A DNA stretch of 64,000 nucleotides from Reticulitermes speratus (taxonomy: Eukaryota; Arthropoda; Insecta; Blattodea; Rhinotermitidae): the NCBI GenBank assembly GCA_021186555.1, contig JAJKFL010000001.1, positions 310,001 through 374,000 on the forward strand. Reading direction: 5' to 3'. Within the stretch, counting starts at the first letter, position 1, and the number at the start of each line of letters is the position of its first letter. The notes under the pieces were generated by a model, which was given only the letters and a program-made list of their open reading frames with translations, ran no database searches and had not been told where the DNA came from. The position numbers were made by a program, and so were the translations under genes. Below, in pieces: positions 26,170-36,796 of this stretch.

Positions 26170-26620
26170 CCTGCCAGACATATTGCACGCATTAAGTCAG
26201 TCTATGACGCAGCTTTGTAAAATACTAACTTTTTTCTTTGTCCAAGGTGAGCTGTGCGTCAGTAAACAACACGTTGGGCAGGGAAAAATGGCGCTGATAA
26301 ACAATAGCCTATCAGCGAGCGACATTGGTTTGGCGATGAACACAACACTGCAAGTGAATATATATACTGGGAGTGTTTTATATATATATATACATTCGAA
26401 CTCGGTTATAATGTCATGAAAGGGACCGAATAAATTGTGTCGTTATAAACGAGCGTCGCTCTAAGCGAGGTGTGTGGTAGAAGTGAAGGAAAAATATGTT
26501 AACAGAAAATACAGGTCTGTATGCAGTCACAATTTAGCTGCAAGTCTCAAGGCACACATTTCGTCAGTCCGTATACTAACTGAGCTACGGCCTTCAGTCT
26601 TGCGTTCATTTCCAGCAGCA
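26170..26620. other. Spacer with possible pogo/Tigger-like terminal fragment
   Basis: At about 26396-26470 the sequence ACTCGGTTATAATGTCATGA, AGGGACCGAATAAATTGTG and CGTTATAAACGAGCG resembles the terminal region of pogo/Tigger-type elements, in which GTTATAAC-like words recur. I could not find the opposite end, so the element is partial or the likeness is chance. A short AT-dinucleotide run precedes it at about 26376-26392. No gene is seen. Confidence 0.35.
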
Positions 26621-26629
26621 GCAGCAAGA

Positions 26630-26725
26630 CATTTTGTTTCTCTTCTCTTGGGCCCTGGTAAAGCGGCTGGCCCTTTCAGCTGCATCTAGTGCCGAGGTTA
26701 ACAACGAGTGCAGCTGTAACCTCAG
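26630..26725 (+). mobile_element. Fragment of tRNA-headed SINE family A
   Basis: GGTAAAGCGGCTGGCCC followed by CATCTAGTGCCGAGGTTAA matches the body of the complete SINE at 30450-30729 (read on its own strand: GGTAAAGCGGCCGGGG and CATCTAGTGCCAGGGTTAA). The tRNA-like head is not clear and the ends are eroded. Further body-like sequence may continue to about 26880. Confidence 0.5.
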
Positions 26726-27056
26726 TGTCCCAGACCACGGACAACATTTCACCCATTGGACAGGTTTAGTGGGCCCAACAGTCAGCGTGCACGTCGTGAC
26801 GACACAAATGTCACTGTCGCTTCCAGAAATCGAACCCGCGTTCCAAGGAAGTACTTTCCAAAGACATGCCCCTCGCTAATTAGGCTTCACGCATTTTGTT
26901 CCGCCTCTAAGGACACTTAACTTAATTAATTCAATATCCAAGGTCAGAACTGACGACAGACCGTGTGAATGCGAACGTGTGAATCAGCAGAGAGCAAATT
27001 CAATGGCTGTAGTTCAATGTCACTGCGGTTCAACTGTTTCCCGTATGGCGACCCAG

Positions 27057-27400
27057 TTGTCCCTGACCAAGCCATGAAGGCGTATGGTGGGGTGGAGGTA
27101 TAGCTCTACTCATTCCTAACCTCGGGTGGAGGTATAGCTCTATTCATTGCTACCCTCGGCGCTAGACAGAAGTGAGTGGTTAATTTCACGCCCCGGCCGC
27201 TTTACCTCGGGAAAGAACCCCAGTACGCCTTGAACAGAAGGTTGATGGGCCCCCGAGCCGGTCCGAACGTTTTGGAAAAGATAAAAATCTCTTGTCTCTA
27301 CCGGGATTAGAACCCCGGACCGTCCAATCTAACGGCTGATGCAGCACGTGAACGCGACACACTGACCGCAAGCTGACAGACACAAGTCACCAGACACATG
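27057..27400 (-). mobile_element. Degenerate SINE of family A
   Basis: On the minus strand a tRNA-like head (B-box-like GGTCCGGGGTTCTAATCCCG) is followed by the family A body: GAGGTAAAGCGGCCGGGGCG and then GCCGAGGGTAGC. A second, partly duplicated body segment (GGTGGAGGTATAGCTCTA occurs twice, near 27091 and 27124) lies at its far end. It is more diverged than the copy at 30.45 kb. A plus-strand body fragment of the same family begins only about 70 bp away at 27470, forming an inverted pair. Confidence 0.6.
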
Positions 27401-27469
27401 CCAGGCACTGCAGACGCCGCTGCCTAATCCACCGCTCGGTCACAACAGGCTGCATGACCGCCATTCGAC

Positions 27470-27610
27470 TCCCCTCTAACAGCTACCGGGGCCCCTTTGG
27501 GGTAAAGCTGCAGGAGTGTGAATCCGGGAGTTCACCTCCATCTAATGTCGAGGTTCATAATGCATGGAGCTACACCTCCACTCCGGCCTACGCCTTCACA
27601 GCGCGTCGCC
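27470..27610 (+). mobile_element. Fragment of SINE family A, inverted partner
   Basis: GGGGCCCCTTTGGGGTAAAG, then CATCTAATGTCGAGGTTCAT, then GAGCTACACCTCCACTCC reproduces the body of family A in plus orientation. It faces the minus-strand copy at 27057-27400. The head is missing. The 64-bp array starts about 40 bp downstream. Confidence 0.5.
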
Positions 27611-27648
27611 CCATTGGCACAGAGATGTTCCTTGCTCGTGTAACGTAT

Positions 27649-29192
27649 GTATACGGTACATGTCAGCTCGTGCAGTTGCTACTGACAGCTGACAGCTGAC
27701 CGCAGTCTGAGCACGGCCACTATACGGTACATGTCAGCTCGTGCAGTTGTTACTGACAGCTGACCGCAGTCTGAGCACGGTCATTATACGGTACATGTCA
27801 GCTCGTGGAGTTGTTACTGACAGCTGACAGCAGTCTGAGCACGGTCATTATACGGTACATGTCAGCTGGTGCAGTTGCTACTGACAGCTGACCGCAGTCT
27901 GAGCACGGTCATTATACGGTACATGTCAGCTGGTGCAGTTGCTACTGACAGCTGACCGCAGTCTGAGCACGGTCATTATACGGTACATGTCAGCTCGTGC
28001 AGTTGCTACTGACAGCTGACCGCAGTCTGAGCACGGTCATTATACGGTACATGTCAGCTGGTGCAGTTGCTACTGACAGCTGACCGCAGTCTGAGCACGG
28101 TCATTATACGGTACATGTCAGCTGGTGCAGTTGCTACTGACAGCTGACCGCAGTCTGAGCACGGTCATTATACGGTACATGTCAGCTGGTGCAGTTGTTA
28201 CTGACAGCTGACCGCAGTCTGAGCACGGTCATTATACGGTACATGTCAGCTCGTGCAGTTGCTACTGACAGCTGACCGCAGTCTGAGCACGGTCATTATA
28301 CGGTACATGTCAGCTGGTGCAGTTGCTACTGACAGCTGACCGCAGTCTGAGCACGGTCATTATACGGTACATGTCAGCTCGTGCAGTTGCTACTGACAGC
28401 TGACAGCAGTCTGAGCACGGCCACTATACGGTACGTGTCAGCTCGTGGAGTTGTTACTGACAGCTGACCGCAGTCTGAGCACGGTCATTATACGGTACAT
28501 GTCAGCTCGTGCAGTTGCTACTGACAGCTGACCGCAGTCTGAGCACGGTCATTATACGGTACGTGTCAGCTGGTGCAGTTGCTACTGACAGCTGACCGCA
28601 GTCTGAGCACGGTCATTATACGGTACATGTCAGCTCGTGCAGTTGTTACTGACAGCTGACCGCAGTCTGAGCACGGTCATTATACGGTACATGTCAGCTC
28701 GTGGAGTTGTTACTGACAGCTGACCGCAGTCTGAGCACGGTCATTATACGGTACATGTCAGCTCGTGCAGTTGTTACTGACAGCTGACCGCAGTCTGAGC
28801 ACGGTCATTATACGGTACATGTCAGCTCGTGCAGTTGCTACTGACAGCTGACCGCAGTCTGAGCACGGTCATTATACGGTACATGTCAGCTCGTGCAGTT
28901 GTTACTGACAGCTGACCGCAGTCTGAGCACGGTCATTATACGGTACATGTCAGCTCGTGCAGTTGCTACTGACAGCTGACCGCAGTCTGAGCACGGTCAT
29001 TATACGGTACATGTCAGCTCGTGGTGTTGTTACTGACAGCTGACCGCAGTCTGAGCACGGTCATTATACGGTACATGTCAGCTCGTGGAGTTGTTACTGA
29101 CAGCTGACCGCAGTCTGAGCACGGTCATTATACGGTACATGTCAGCTCGTGCAGTTGCTACTGACAGCTGACAGCAGTCTGAGCACGGCCAC
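27649..29192. repeat. Minisatellite, 64-bp unit, about 24 copies
   Basis: Each unit contains TATACGGTACATGTCAGCT, GTGCAGTTGCTACTGACAGC and TGACCGCAGTCTGAGCACGG. The first unit is longer because GACAGCT is doubled. Variants at fixed sites (CTCGTG/CTGGTG, GCAG/GGAG, GCTAC/GTTAC) are shuffled among copies, indicating exchange between units. No long open frame results. Confidence 0.97.
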
Positions 29193-29251
29193 TGTGTGTC
29201 AGACAGCACTGCGATTACAGCATGTGGTGTGGCTGAGTTAAACGTCAGCGG

Positions 29252-29291
29252 AGACAGACAGACAGACAGACAGTCAGACAGACAGACAGAC
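29252..29291. repeat. CAGA microsatellite
   Basis: A short run of GACA/CAGA tetranucleotides, interrupted once by CAGTCAGA, lies between the 64-bp array and the LINE fragment. Confidence 0.9.
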
Positions 29292-29358
29292 CGTAGTAAC
29301 AAGGCAAATAATTATAAAATATTCTGCTTTTTTAGTGGAAGTATAAATGTACTTAGTT

Positions 29359-29835
29359 CATTCATTCTGCAGTCTGTCTTACGACGGTCCGTAGCCTCTT
29401 GTACAGCAAGTTCTCCACACAGTGCGATCTAGTGCTTCCTCTTTCAATTTCCAGTATCTTCTATTTTCCTTAATGTCATCCAGTAGCAGCTTACGTCTTC
29501 TCCCTCGTCTTCCCGTCATTTCTATCCTTCCCTCTAACTTTCCTTCAATACACGATGTTTCAGAAGGCAGTTTCCTACGCAAGATGTGACCAATCAGTTA
29601 GCCTTTCTTCTTTTTATTGTATGTACGATATCCTCTTCTCCTTCACTCTGTGTAATACTTCTTCATTTCTCACACGATCGGTCCAATGATCTTCTCCATT
29701 CTTCTCCAGCACCACATATCAAAACTTTCCAGATACTTCCGATCTACTTTCCCAAGTGTCCACGTTTCAGCACCACACAAAGCTACGCTCCAAATGTAGC
29801 ACTTTACAGTTTCTTAGTGCCGTCTTTAATTTAAT
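29359..29835 (-). pseudogene. RTE-like LINE 3' fragment
   Basis: Minus-strand translation gives EGKLEGRIEMTGRRGRRRK, then a lysine-rich LLLDDIKENRRYWKLKEEAL and DRTVWRT. This is the characteristic C-terminal tail of an RTE-like non-LTR ORF2. The same sequence occurs at 38354-38817, and both copies share the 3' end at CATTCATT...TGCAGTCTGTCTTACGA. Frameshifts and a stop between the GAETW-type region (about 29770) and the tail show it is dead. It is truncated at its 5' side near 29835, where TTTAATTTAATG begins unrelated sequence. Confidence 0.8.
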
Positions 29836-30435
29836 GACAACACTGACGCTCCGTTTTGCCTACAACGACGCGCGTTCGCTCAGACGCTGCACGTCGCCCG
29901 TCGGACGGACTGTACCTTCAACAAGGACACTGCAGTAGCAACAGTCGACAGCTGTACACGACGGACTGTACGCAGCATTCCTTGTGTCCCAGTTCGACTC
30001 CCGACCCACACACTGTCTATCCTGTCAGTGTTCTGTCTGCAGGCACTTGCTGCTGTCCTATACACCAGTGTTTTTTAACTCTGGGGTCGCGACCCATCGC
30101 TGGGTCTATTGCAATACCGTATGTCATTTCAGTGTCCTAAATTAAGTGGGGCCCCGCCATACAAGTTCGCACGACCGCCATGTTGTTATTCCTCACTGTA
30201 GGAAGTTACAAATTACGAAGAGAAGTATTTTGGGATGAGACGCAGTGTTCTTGGCGAGTAGTTCCCGACGTTTCAAAACATCGTAGTGCCTTCGAAACGT
30301 CGCTGTCGATACAGCGTCACATTCCAGAAGACATAAATCTTCTACAACGCCGACTTGATAACTAAAATCTTACATCACCAATACGGCGTTAGGGAGTCTT
30401 CTAGTGGCATATGCTTATGCCAAGTTTCGTGAAGA
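29836..30435. other. Spacer with possible hAT end and head-to-head module
   Basis: At 30065-30095 CAGTGTTTTTTAACTCTGGG and GTCGCGACCC resemble the terminal sequence of hAT/Charlie-type elements (CAGTG...GGGGTCGCGACCC), but no second end was found. At 30263-30302 two very short hammerhead-like halves face each other: CGACGTTTCAAAACATCG and then CTTCGAAACGTCG. No gene is seen. Confidence 0.4.
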
Positions 30436-30449
30436 TCAGTTAGCTAGAT

Positions 30450-30729
30450 AAAGGTAAAGGTAAAGGTCGCCCTATAACAGGCCATGAAGGCCCAGAGGGG
30501 GAGTAGAGGTATGCTGTACTCTTTCTTTAACCCTGGCACTAGATGGGGTGGGTGGTCAACTCCACGCCCCGGCCGCTTTACCCCCGGGAAAGAGACCCGG
30601 TACCCATTTTATAGGAGGCTGGGTGGACCCCAGGGCCGGTCTGGACGGTGCTGAAATCTCACCCCCACCGGGATTCGATCCCCGGACCGTGCATCTCGTA
30701 ACGAGTCGCTATACCGACTGAGCTATCGC
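30450..30729 (-). mobile_element. Complete tRNA-derived SINE, family A, with 14-bp target duplication
   Basis: The element is flanked on both sides by the identical 14-mer TCAGTTAGCTAGAT (30436-30449 and 30730-30743). On the minus strand it starts with a tRNA-like head: A-box-like TAGCTCAGTCGGTATAGCG, then B-box-like GGTCCGGGGATCGAATCCCG. The body follows (GGTAAAGCGGCCGGGGCGTG, ATCTAGTGCCAGGGTTAA) and the tail is three ACCTTT units. The head is a promoter for RNA polymerase III by analogy with other SINEs; it is not a functional tRNA gene. The perfect duplication suggests a relatively recent insertion. Confidence 0.85.
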
Positions 30730-30863
30730 TCAGTTAGCTAGATGAAAAGTCGAAATGGGACACACACACCCCACACACGCACACGCACACCACAGCATGG
30801 CAAACTTTATATTCACAGCCGACAAAATGTACAATTCAATCACATTAATTGTGCAATTCCACT

Positions 30864-30909
30864 GTCCTACATGTTTCGAACAGCTTAAATTGGGTTCATC
30901 TTCAGGGAC
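30864..30909 (-). ncRNA. Hammerhead-ribozyme-like module
   Basis: Read on the minus strand: GTCC (stem I, 30909-30906), CTGAAGA (30905-30899), extra T, GAAC (stem II), a 12-base loop, GTTC (stem II), GAAA (30877-30874), CATG (stem III), TA, GGAC (stem I, 30867-30864). Every stem pairs, with different sequences from the copy at 23305-23347 but the same layout and the same extra T. The paired differences in stems I and II are what a conserved fold predicts. It lies in the left arm of the fold-back element at 30796-32407. Confidence 0.6.
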
Positions 30910-31097
30910 TCGACACACACTACTCACATCAACGGTACAACTGTTTACATGAACTCTTTACATCTGTATGTACGTTGTTTAAAGTAATAAAAAGTGAAAA
31001 TTGTTTTATATTGGTTAAAACGCTAAAAGTTGTACAAAAGTTGAACAGTCTGTGTTGATTTGATATCCTGTTTTATGGGAGAAGTTGGCTGCTGGTG

Positions 31098-32310
31098 TTG
31101 TACATGTATATGTGTTATGTACATGTCATGTGTTATGTACATGTATATGTGTTATGTACAGTACATGTGTTATGTACATGTAATGTGTTATGTACATGTA
31201 CATGTGTTATGTACATGTAATGTGTTATGTACATGTAATGTGTTATGTACATGTACATGTGTTATGTACATGTACATGTGTTATGTACATGTACATGTGT
31301 TATGTACATGTACATGTGTTATGTACATGTACATGTGTTATGTACATGTACATGTGTTATGTACATGTACATGTGTTATGTACATGTACATGTGTTATGT
31401 ACATGTGTTATGTACATGTGTTTATGTACATGTACATGTGTTTAATGTACATGTGTTATGTACATGTGTTATGTACATGTACATGTACATGTGTTATGTA
31501 CATGTACATGTGTTATGTACATGTATATGTGTTATGTACATGTGTTATGTACATGTACATGTGTTATGTACATGTACATGTTTGTGTTATGTACATGTTG
31601 TATATGTTAATGTACATGTGTTATGTACATGTACATGTGTATTAATGTACATGTATACATGTGTTATGTACATGTACATGTGTTATGTACATGTAATGTG
31701 TTATGTACATGTACATGTGTTATGTACATGTACATGTGTTATGTACATGTTATGTACATGTATATGTGTTATGTACATGTACATGTGTTATGTACATGTA
31801 CATGTGTTATGTACATGTACATGTGTTATGTACATGTACATGTGTTATGTACATGTACATGTATTGTTACAGTACAGATGTATGTACATGTACATGTGTT
31901 ATGTACATAATGTGTTAACATGTTCATGTACATTGTACATGTGTTGTACATGTTAACGTGTTATGTAACATGTTAATGTGTAACTTGTAACCTGTACATT
32001 GTTCTCACATGCTACCTTGTTATGTACATGTATATGTACATGTATATGTACATGTATAGTGTTATGTACATGTACATGTTTATGTACATGTACATGTGTT
32101 ATGTACATGTACATGTGTTATGTACATGTACATGTACATGTGTTATGTACATGTGTTATGTACATGTACATGTGTTATGTACATGTACATGTGTTATGTA
32201 CAATACATGTGTTATGTACATGTACATGTGTTATGTACATGTGTTATGTACATGTACATGTGTTATGTACATGTACATGTGTTATGTACATGTGTTATGT
32301 ACAACACCAG
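31098..32310. repeat. Minisatellite, 19-bp palindromic unit
   Basis: The core unit is GTTATGTACATGTACATGT. Units lacking one ACATGT or carrying an extra one are common. The strings ACATGT and GTACATGTAC are self-complementary, so the array as a whole can extrude as cruciforms. It is also alternating purine-pyrimidine over long stretches. Plus-strand frames stay open and give MYMYMCYVHVHVLCTC-type words in all frames; this is a repeat effect. Confidence 0.96.
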
Positions 32311-32407
32311 CAGACAACCTTCTTACTTGTGAACAACGTACACACAGATGTAAACAGTTCGTGTAAACAATTGTACATTTGTCGGACTGTGAACATAAAG
32401 TTACCAT

Positions 32408-33257
32408 GTACGGTGTGAACAATATTAAGTTCACGGTAAACTTGTAAGCCTACGTGACACTTTCGGTTCTCACAGCGGCCTTGCTGAGGATTTGACGCTC
32501 CTGGGCTGTAGTGCTGAGGGCATCCCGATGTTCTGGACACTTCAATCCATAAGTCAATACGTTCGTTCGAAACGTCGGGAAACACTAACACAGCGTCACA
32601 TCGCAGACCTGAACCCTTTAAGATTACCTTGTGCCTCTTCGGAAGAGAAGTAGGCTAACAAAGGGAACAGGAAGCATGCAGCATCTGGAGAACCGAGATA
32701 GCTCAGTACGTCACGTCACGTCAGTCCAGCACAGCCTTCGTAAGGCATTGTGCATTCGGACAACAACACGGCAAAACATCTGTGACCTTCCGACGACTTC
32801 CTGAATGGAAATTAGTTTCTGCCGAACAGTTGGCAACAGCACTTCATTAAATCACCGGCATGACACGACGTCGGCCTTCAAGGTCATGCGGGCTGCCATT
32901 GCCGACAGCTCACACACCGGAGTTTGTGGCCAAACTGTACGGCGCGCACACCGCGGACAAAGTACTGGACTGCCGGTGGTGGAAATTTATGGCTTATGTA
33001 GGACTGAAATGGCTGGACTGTACGGACCGAAATGTCTTCAGAAGCTGACAGTCGCTGAGCTACATTGTTGTGCAGCAAATCGCGCCACTCGGCTTTATCC
33101 TCAGCCACATGACTTCAGTCCAAGCCCCGTTTACGATCCATTTTAACATTAGCCTTCAACGTACATTTAAGTCTACCAAACGGTCTGATGCTGCAAAGTA
33201 TTCCAAAAATTTTGTTCGTTTCAATAACACGTAAGTGTTCGCACTTACTGACATTAA
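32408..33257. other. Spacer without recognisable gene
   Basis: At about 32560-32585 (plus) CGTTCGTTCGAAACGTCGGG is the 3' half of the dispersed hammerhead-like module, with a weak 5' half upstream. At 32425-32445 GTGAACAATATTAAGTTCAC forms a short hairpin. The open frames at 32.8-33.1 kb contain no domain I recognise. The 16-bp array starts at about 33258. Confidence 0.45.
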
Positions 33258-35244
33258 CAACTGTGCCCTATAACAACAGTGCCCCATAACAACAGTGCCC
33301 TATAACAACAGTGCCCTATAACAACAGTGCCCCATAACAACTGTGCCCTATAACAACTGTGCCCTATAACAACAGTGCCCTATAACAAGTGCCTCATAAC
33401 AACAGTGCCTTATAACAACAGTGCCCTATAACAACTGTGCCCTATAGCAACAGTGCCCCATAACAACTGTGCGCTATAACAACAGTGCCCTATAACAACA
33501 GTGCCCTATAACAACAGTGCCCCATAACAACAGTGCCTTATAACAACAGTGCCCTATAACAAGTGCCCCATAACAACTGTGCCCTATAACAACTGTGCCC
33601 TATAACAACAGTGCCCTATAACAACAGTGCCCCATAACAACAGTGCCTTATAACAACAGTGCCCTATAACAAGTGCCCCATAACAACAGTGCCTTATAAC
33701 AACAGTGCCCTATAACAACTGTGCCCTATAACAACAGTGCCCCATAACAACTGTGCCCTATAACAACTGTGCCCTATAACAGTGCCCTATAACAACAGTG
33801 CCCTATAACAAGTGCCCCATAACAACAGTGCCTTATAACAACAGTGCCCTATAACAAGTGCCCCATAACAACAGTGCCTTATAACAACAGTGCCCTATAA
33901 CAACTGTGCACTATAACAACAGTGCCCTATAACAACTGTGCACTATAACAACAGTGCCCTATAACAAGTGCCCCATAACAACAGTGCCTTATAACAACAG
34001 TGCCCTATAACAAGTGCCCCATAACAACAGTGCCTTATAACAAGTGCCCTATAACAACTGTGCCCCATAACAACAGTGCCCTATAACAACTGTGCACTAT
34101 AACAACAGTGCCCTATAACAAGTGCCCCATAACAACAGTGCCCTATAACAACAGTGCCCCATAACAACAGTGCCTTATAACAACAGTGCCCCATAACAAC
34201 AGTGCCCTATAACAACTGTGCCCTATAACAACAGTGCCCTATAACAACAGTGCCCCATAACAACAGTGCCTTATAACAACAGTGCCCTATAACAAGTGCC
34301 CATAACAACAGTGCCTTATAACAACAGTGCCCCATAACAACAGTGCCCTATAACAACTGTGCCCTATAACAACTGTGCCCTATAACAACAGTGCCCTATA
34401 ACAACAGTGCCCCATAACAACAGTGCCTTATAACAACAGTGCCCCATAACAAACAGTGCCCTATAACAACAGTGCCCCATAACAACAGTGCCCTATAACA
34501 ACAGTGCCCCATAACAACAGTGCCTTATAACAACAGTGCCCTATAACAAGTGCCCCATAACAACAGTGCCTTATAACAACAGTGCCCCATAACAACAGTG
34601 CCCTATAACAACTGTGCCCTATAACAACAGTGCCCTATAACAACTGTGCCCTATAACAACAGTGCCCCATAACAACAGTGCCCTATAACAACAGTGCCCC
34701 ATAACAACAGTGCCTTATAACAACAGTGCCCCATAACAACAGTGCCCTATAACAACTGTGCCCTATAACAACAGTGCCCTATAACAACAGTGCCCCATAA
34801 CAACAGTGCCTTATAACAACAGTGCCCTATAACAAGTGCCCTATAACAACTGTGCCCCATAACAACAGTGCCCTATAACAACTGTGTACTATAACAACAG
34901 TGCCCTATAACAAGTGCCCCATAACAACAGTGCCCTATAACAACAGTGCCCATAACAACAGTGCCCCATAACAACAGTGCCCCATAACAACAGTGCCTTA
35001 TAACAACAGTGCCCCATAACAACAGTGCCCTATAACAACTGTGCCCTATAACAACAGTGCCCTATAACAACAGTGCCCCATAACAACAGTGCCTTATAAC
35101 AACAGTGCCCTATAACAACAGTGCCCTATAACAACTGTGCACTATAACAACAGTGCCCTATAACAACTGTGCCCTATAACAACAGTGCCCTATAACAACT
35201 GTGCACTATAACAACAGTGCCCTATAACAACAGTGCCCTATAAC
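33258..35244. repeat. Minisatellite, 16-bp unit, about 120 copies
   Basis: The unit is ATAACAACAGTGCCCT, with CCCC, CCTT and CTGTG variants and a shorter form lacking CA plus neighbouring bases (ATAACAAGTGCCCC). Variants recur in blocks, suggesting several local duplications. Every reading frame is closed. Confidence 0.97.
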
Positions 35245-35535
35245 CCTACCTGTTTATATGAACAGTGAAATGTATAGAACGCAAGTCCTGCATGCTGGTC
35301 GTGGCCTATTTAAGCGGCCGTTACTGCATTTGTCTGCGAACATGGATAAGACAAGCAGAAACACGTGTCACGAGAGCCAGTTCGTGACTCACCTGTCACC
35401 CAGCACCCCCAAGACAGCGAAGCAAAACAAACTATTACGTCACGACTGAAACGTGAATTACGCACGACTGCAGTATGCAGTGTGGTTAGACTACTGTTTG
35501 GACGTGCATCGTGTGCACAAGGCAGAGCTCTACAG

Positions 35536-36056
35536 CAGCGGTATTCAACCTTTTTGTTCGCGTACCCCCACATATAATTTATCTTCAACTTTGTACCCCA
35601 AAGTTGTTGGTGCATAATTCAAGTTATACACAGTCTATAATCTACATCTAAAATAAGTTAAATAAATTACATCCAAAATAATGTATTAAATAATAAGTTT
35701 TAAATGAGAAAAAGGAGAGTCAAGCTATTAAATAACAAATATATTATTGCCTATCGTATAAATTAATAAAGGAACAAATGTATTTTAGCAAAGCAAAATT
35801 ATTATGCACTGTGTGGAATAAAATGAAACTAGCCGCCCAGATAAGAATCGCATAAAGGAGAGAGAGAGAGAGAGAGAAATGGCGCTCCCAAATCGCATGT
35901 CCTTACGTCCGGTCTCTTGTGGCTAACCTAAATATGGCCCTGATTATTCAGTGTTTATCATGAAATAATATATATATATTTTTTTTTAATTTTACGTACC
36001 CCTAAGATGTCTTCGCGTACCCCGGGGGTACGCGTGCCCCAGGTTGAATACCACTG
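35536..36056. mobile_element. Non-autonomous hAT-type MITE
   Basis: The ends are inverted: CAGCGGTATTCAACCT at 35536 and, on the other strand at 36056, CAGTGGTATTCAACCT. The element is flanked by the 8-bp duplication CTCTACAG (35528-35535) and CTCTACAC (36057-36064), one base different. The CAGNGGT-type end plus an 8-bp target duplication is diagnostic of the hAT superfamily. The 521-bp interior is AT-rich, carries a GA microsatellite near 35850-35877, contains inner inverted words (CGCGTACCCC and GGGGTACGCG), and has no transposase. Confidence 0.88.
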
Positions 36057-36068
36057 CTCTACACAGAC

Positions 36069-36126
36069 GGTTACCACTGACGAGGAACTTGTTGCTGTAA
36101 CAGGTTGCAGTGAAACGTCAGTAACC
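36069..36126 (+). ncRNA. Hammerhead-like module with 6-bp stem I
   Basis: GGTTAC (36069-36074), then two bases, CTGACGA (36077-36083), a stem-loop in which CTTGTT pairs with AACAGG (one G-T), then GAAA (36112-36115), CG, TC, one base, and GTAACC (36121-36126). GGTTAC and GTAACC are perfectly complementary and would close stem I. The core CTGACGA fits CTGANGA and the triplet before the cut would be GTC. The base of stem II next to the core pairs poorly, so I rate this below the two minus-strand copies. The hAT MITE ends only 12 bp upstream. Confidence 0.4.
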
Positions 36127-36598
36127 TACCAGACCACACGGTGTCATACATAAGCGAGAGTGATGTCAGCACAGTGGGTCAGTCCTGTGGGCGGACAATG
36201 GCAGGAAACTGGCAGCGAGATAAGCACGCCGTCGCGTCCATCGCAACGAGCAGCAGTGACGTGACTTTGACGTTACAGACTGCTGCCTGCCAACAAGGCG
36301 CTACACCAGTTGGCACTCCGTGTTACAGAGGTCCAGGGTTGAAATTTCCGCCGTGATAACTACTAGTCTAACTATTTAAATACTAAGAGACAGAGGAGAA
36401 TGGAGGGGAGGGGGTGCAGTGAGAGGCACTACAGGGGGATAGACTGAACTGACTGCTGTGACGTTGCTAGGCTGTGCTGCTAACGGTACAGCGCTGGGAA
36501 CTGGACTGTTGGGGTGCTTGTGGGGCGGCATTATGTCGAAATGTTCATGCCGTTGAGAGGGTTGCGTTCAAGGACTAACATTAACCTCAATTATATAT
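36127..36598. other. Spacer without recognisable gene
   Basis: There are only short open frames and no domains. Near 36537-36592 the words GTCGAAATGTTCATGCCG and ATTAACCTCAATT appear. The second is also found at 58843-58856, next to another copy of the 114-bp element, so a little of this flank may belong to that element's right end. Confidence 0.4.
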
Positions 36599-36795
36599 AA
36601 AGGTTCAGTCCGTACCGCGCAGTAAACACACTACGTCACAGTTATACAAACCAGTCAGTTAATGTTGTACAGTGAAATAATCGCTGTTTGTTCTGAGATC
36701 CACACAAAACACATAAATACACTGTGTGGGCAGAACGTAGAATTTGTGAATGTTAAACGTGGTGGTACATATAGTAACCACTGGGCCTTATATTC
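36599..36795 (-). mobile_element. 114-bp-repeat element, copy 2a (about one unit)
   Basis: The element is inverted relative to the copies at 14.5 and 61.3 kb. It starts with the right end (GTTCAGTCCGTACCGCGCAG), has a single 114-bp unit, and finishes with the characteristic left end (CTGTGTGGGCAGAACGTAG, GTGGTACATATAGTAACC, CACTGGG). A second inverted copy follows immediately at 36797. Having only one unit, it shows what the element looks like before expansion of its array. Confidence 0.8.
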
Positions 36796-36796
36796 A

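Larger units (their letters stand above)
30796..32407. mobile_element. Inverted-repeat-bounded element with a palindromic 19-bp array at its centre
   Basis: Left-arm blocks at 30796-30836, 30939-30982 and 31080-31104 reappear, inverted, at 32370-32407, 32323-32365 and 32304-32330. For example CATGGCAAACTTTATATTC pairs with the complement of 32389-32407, and GCTGCTGGTGTTGTACATG faces TACAACACCAGCAG. The left arm is longer because it holds about 100 bp more around the hammerhead-like module (30864-30909) and another 100-bp block. The whole behaves like a fold-back element, and its centre is the array at 31098-32310. No coding sequence was seen. Confidence 0.65.

Noticed and set aside
31060-32418. 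Frames rich in Met-Tyr-Val-His-Cys that look like metal-binding repeats
   Set aside because: The words come from translating ACATGT/GTTATG repeats; they occur in every frame and break at each indel.
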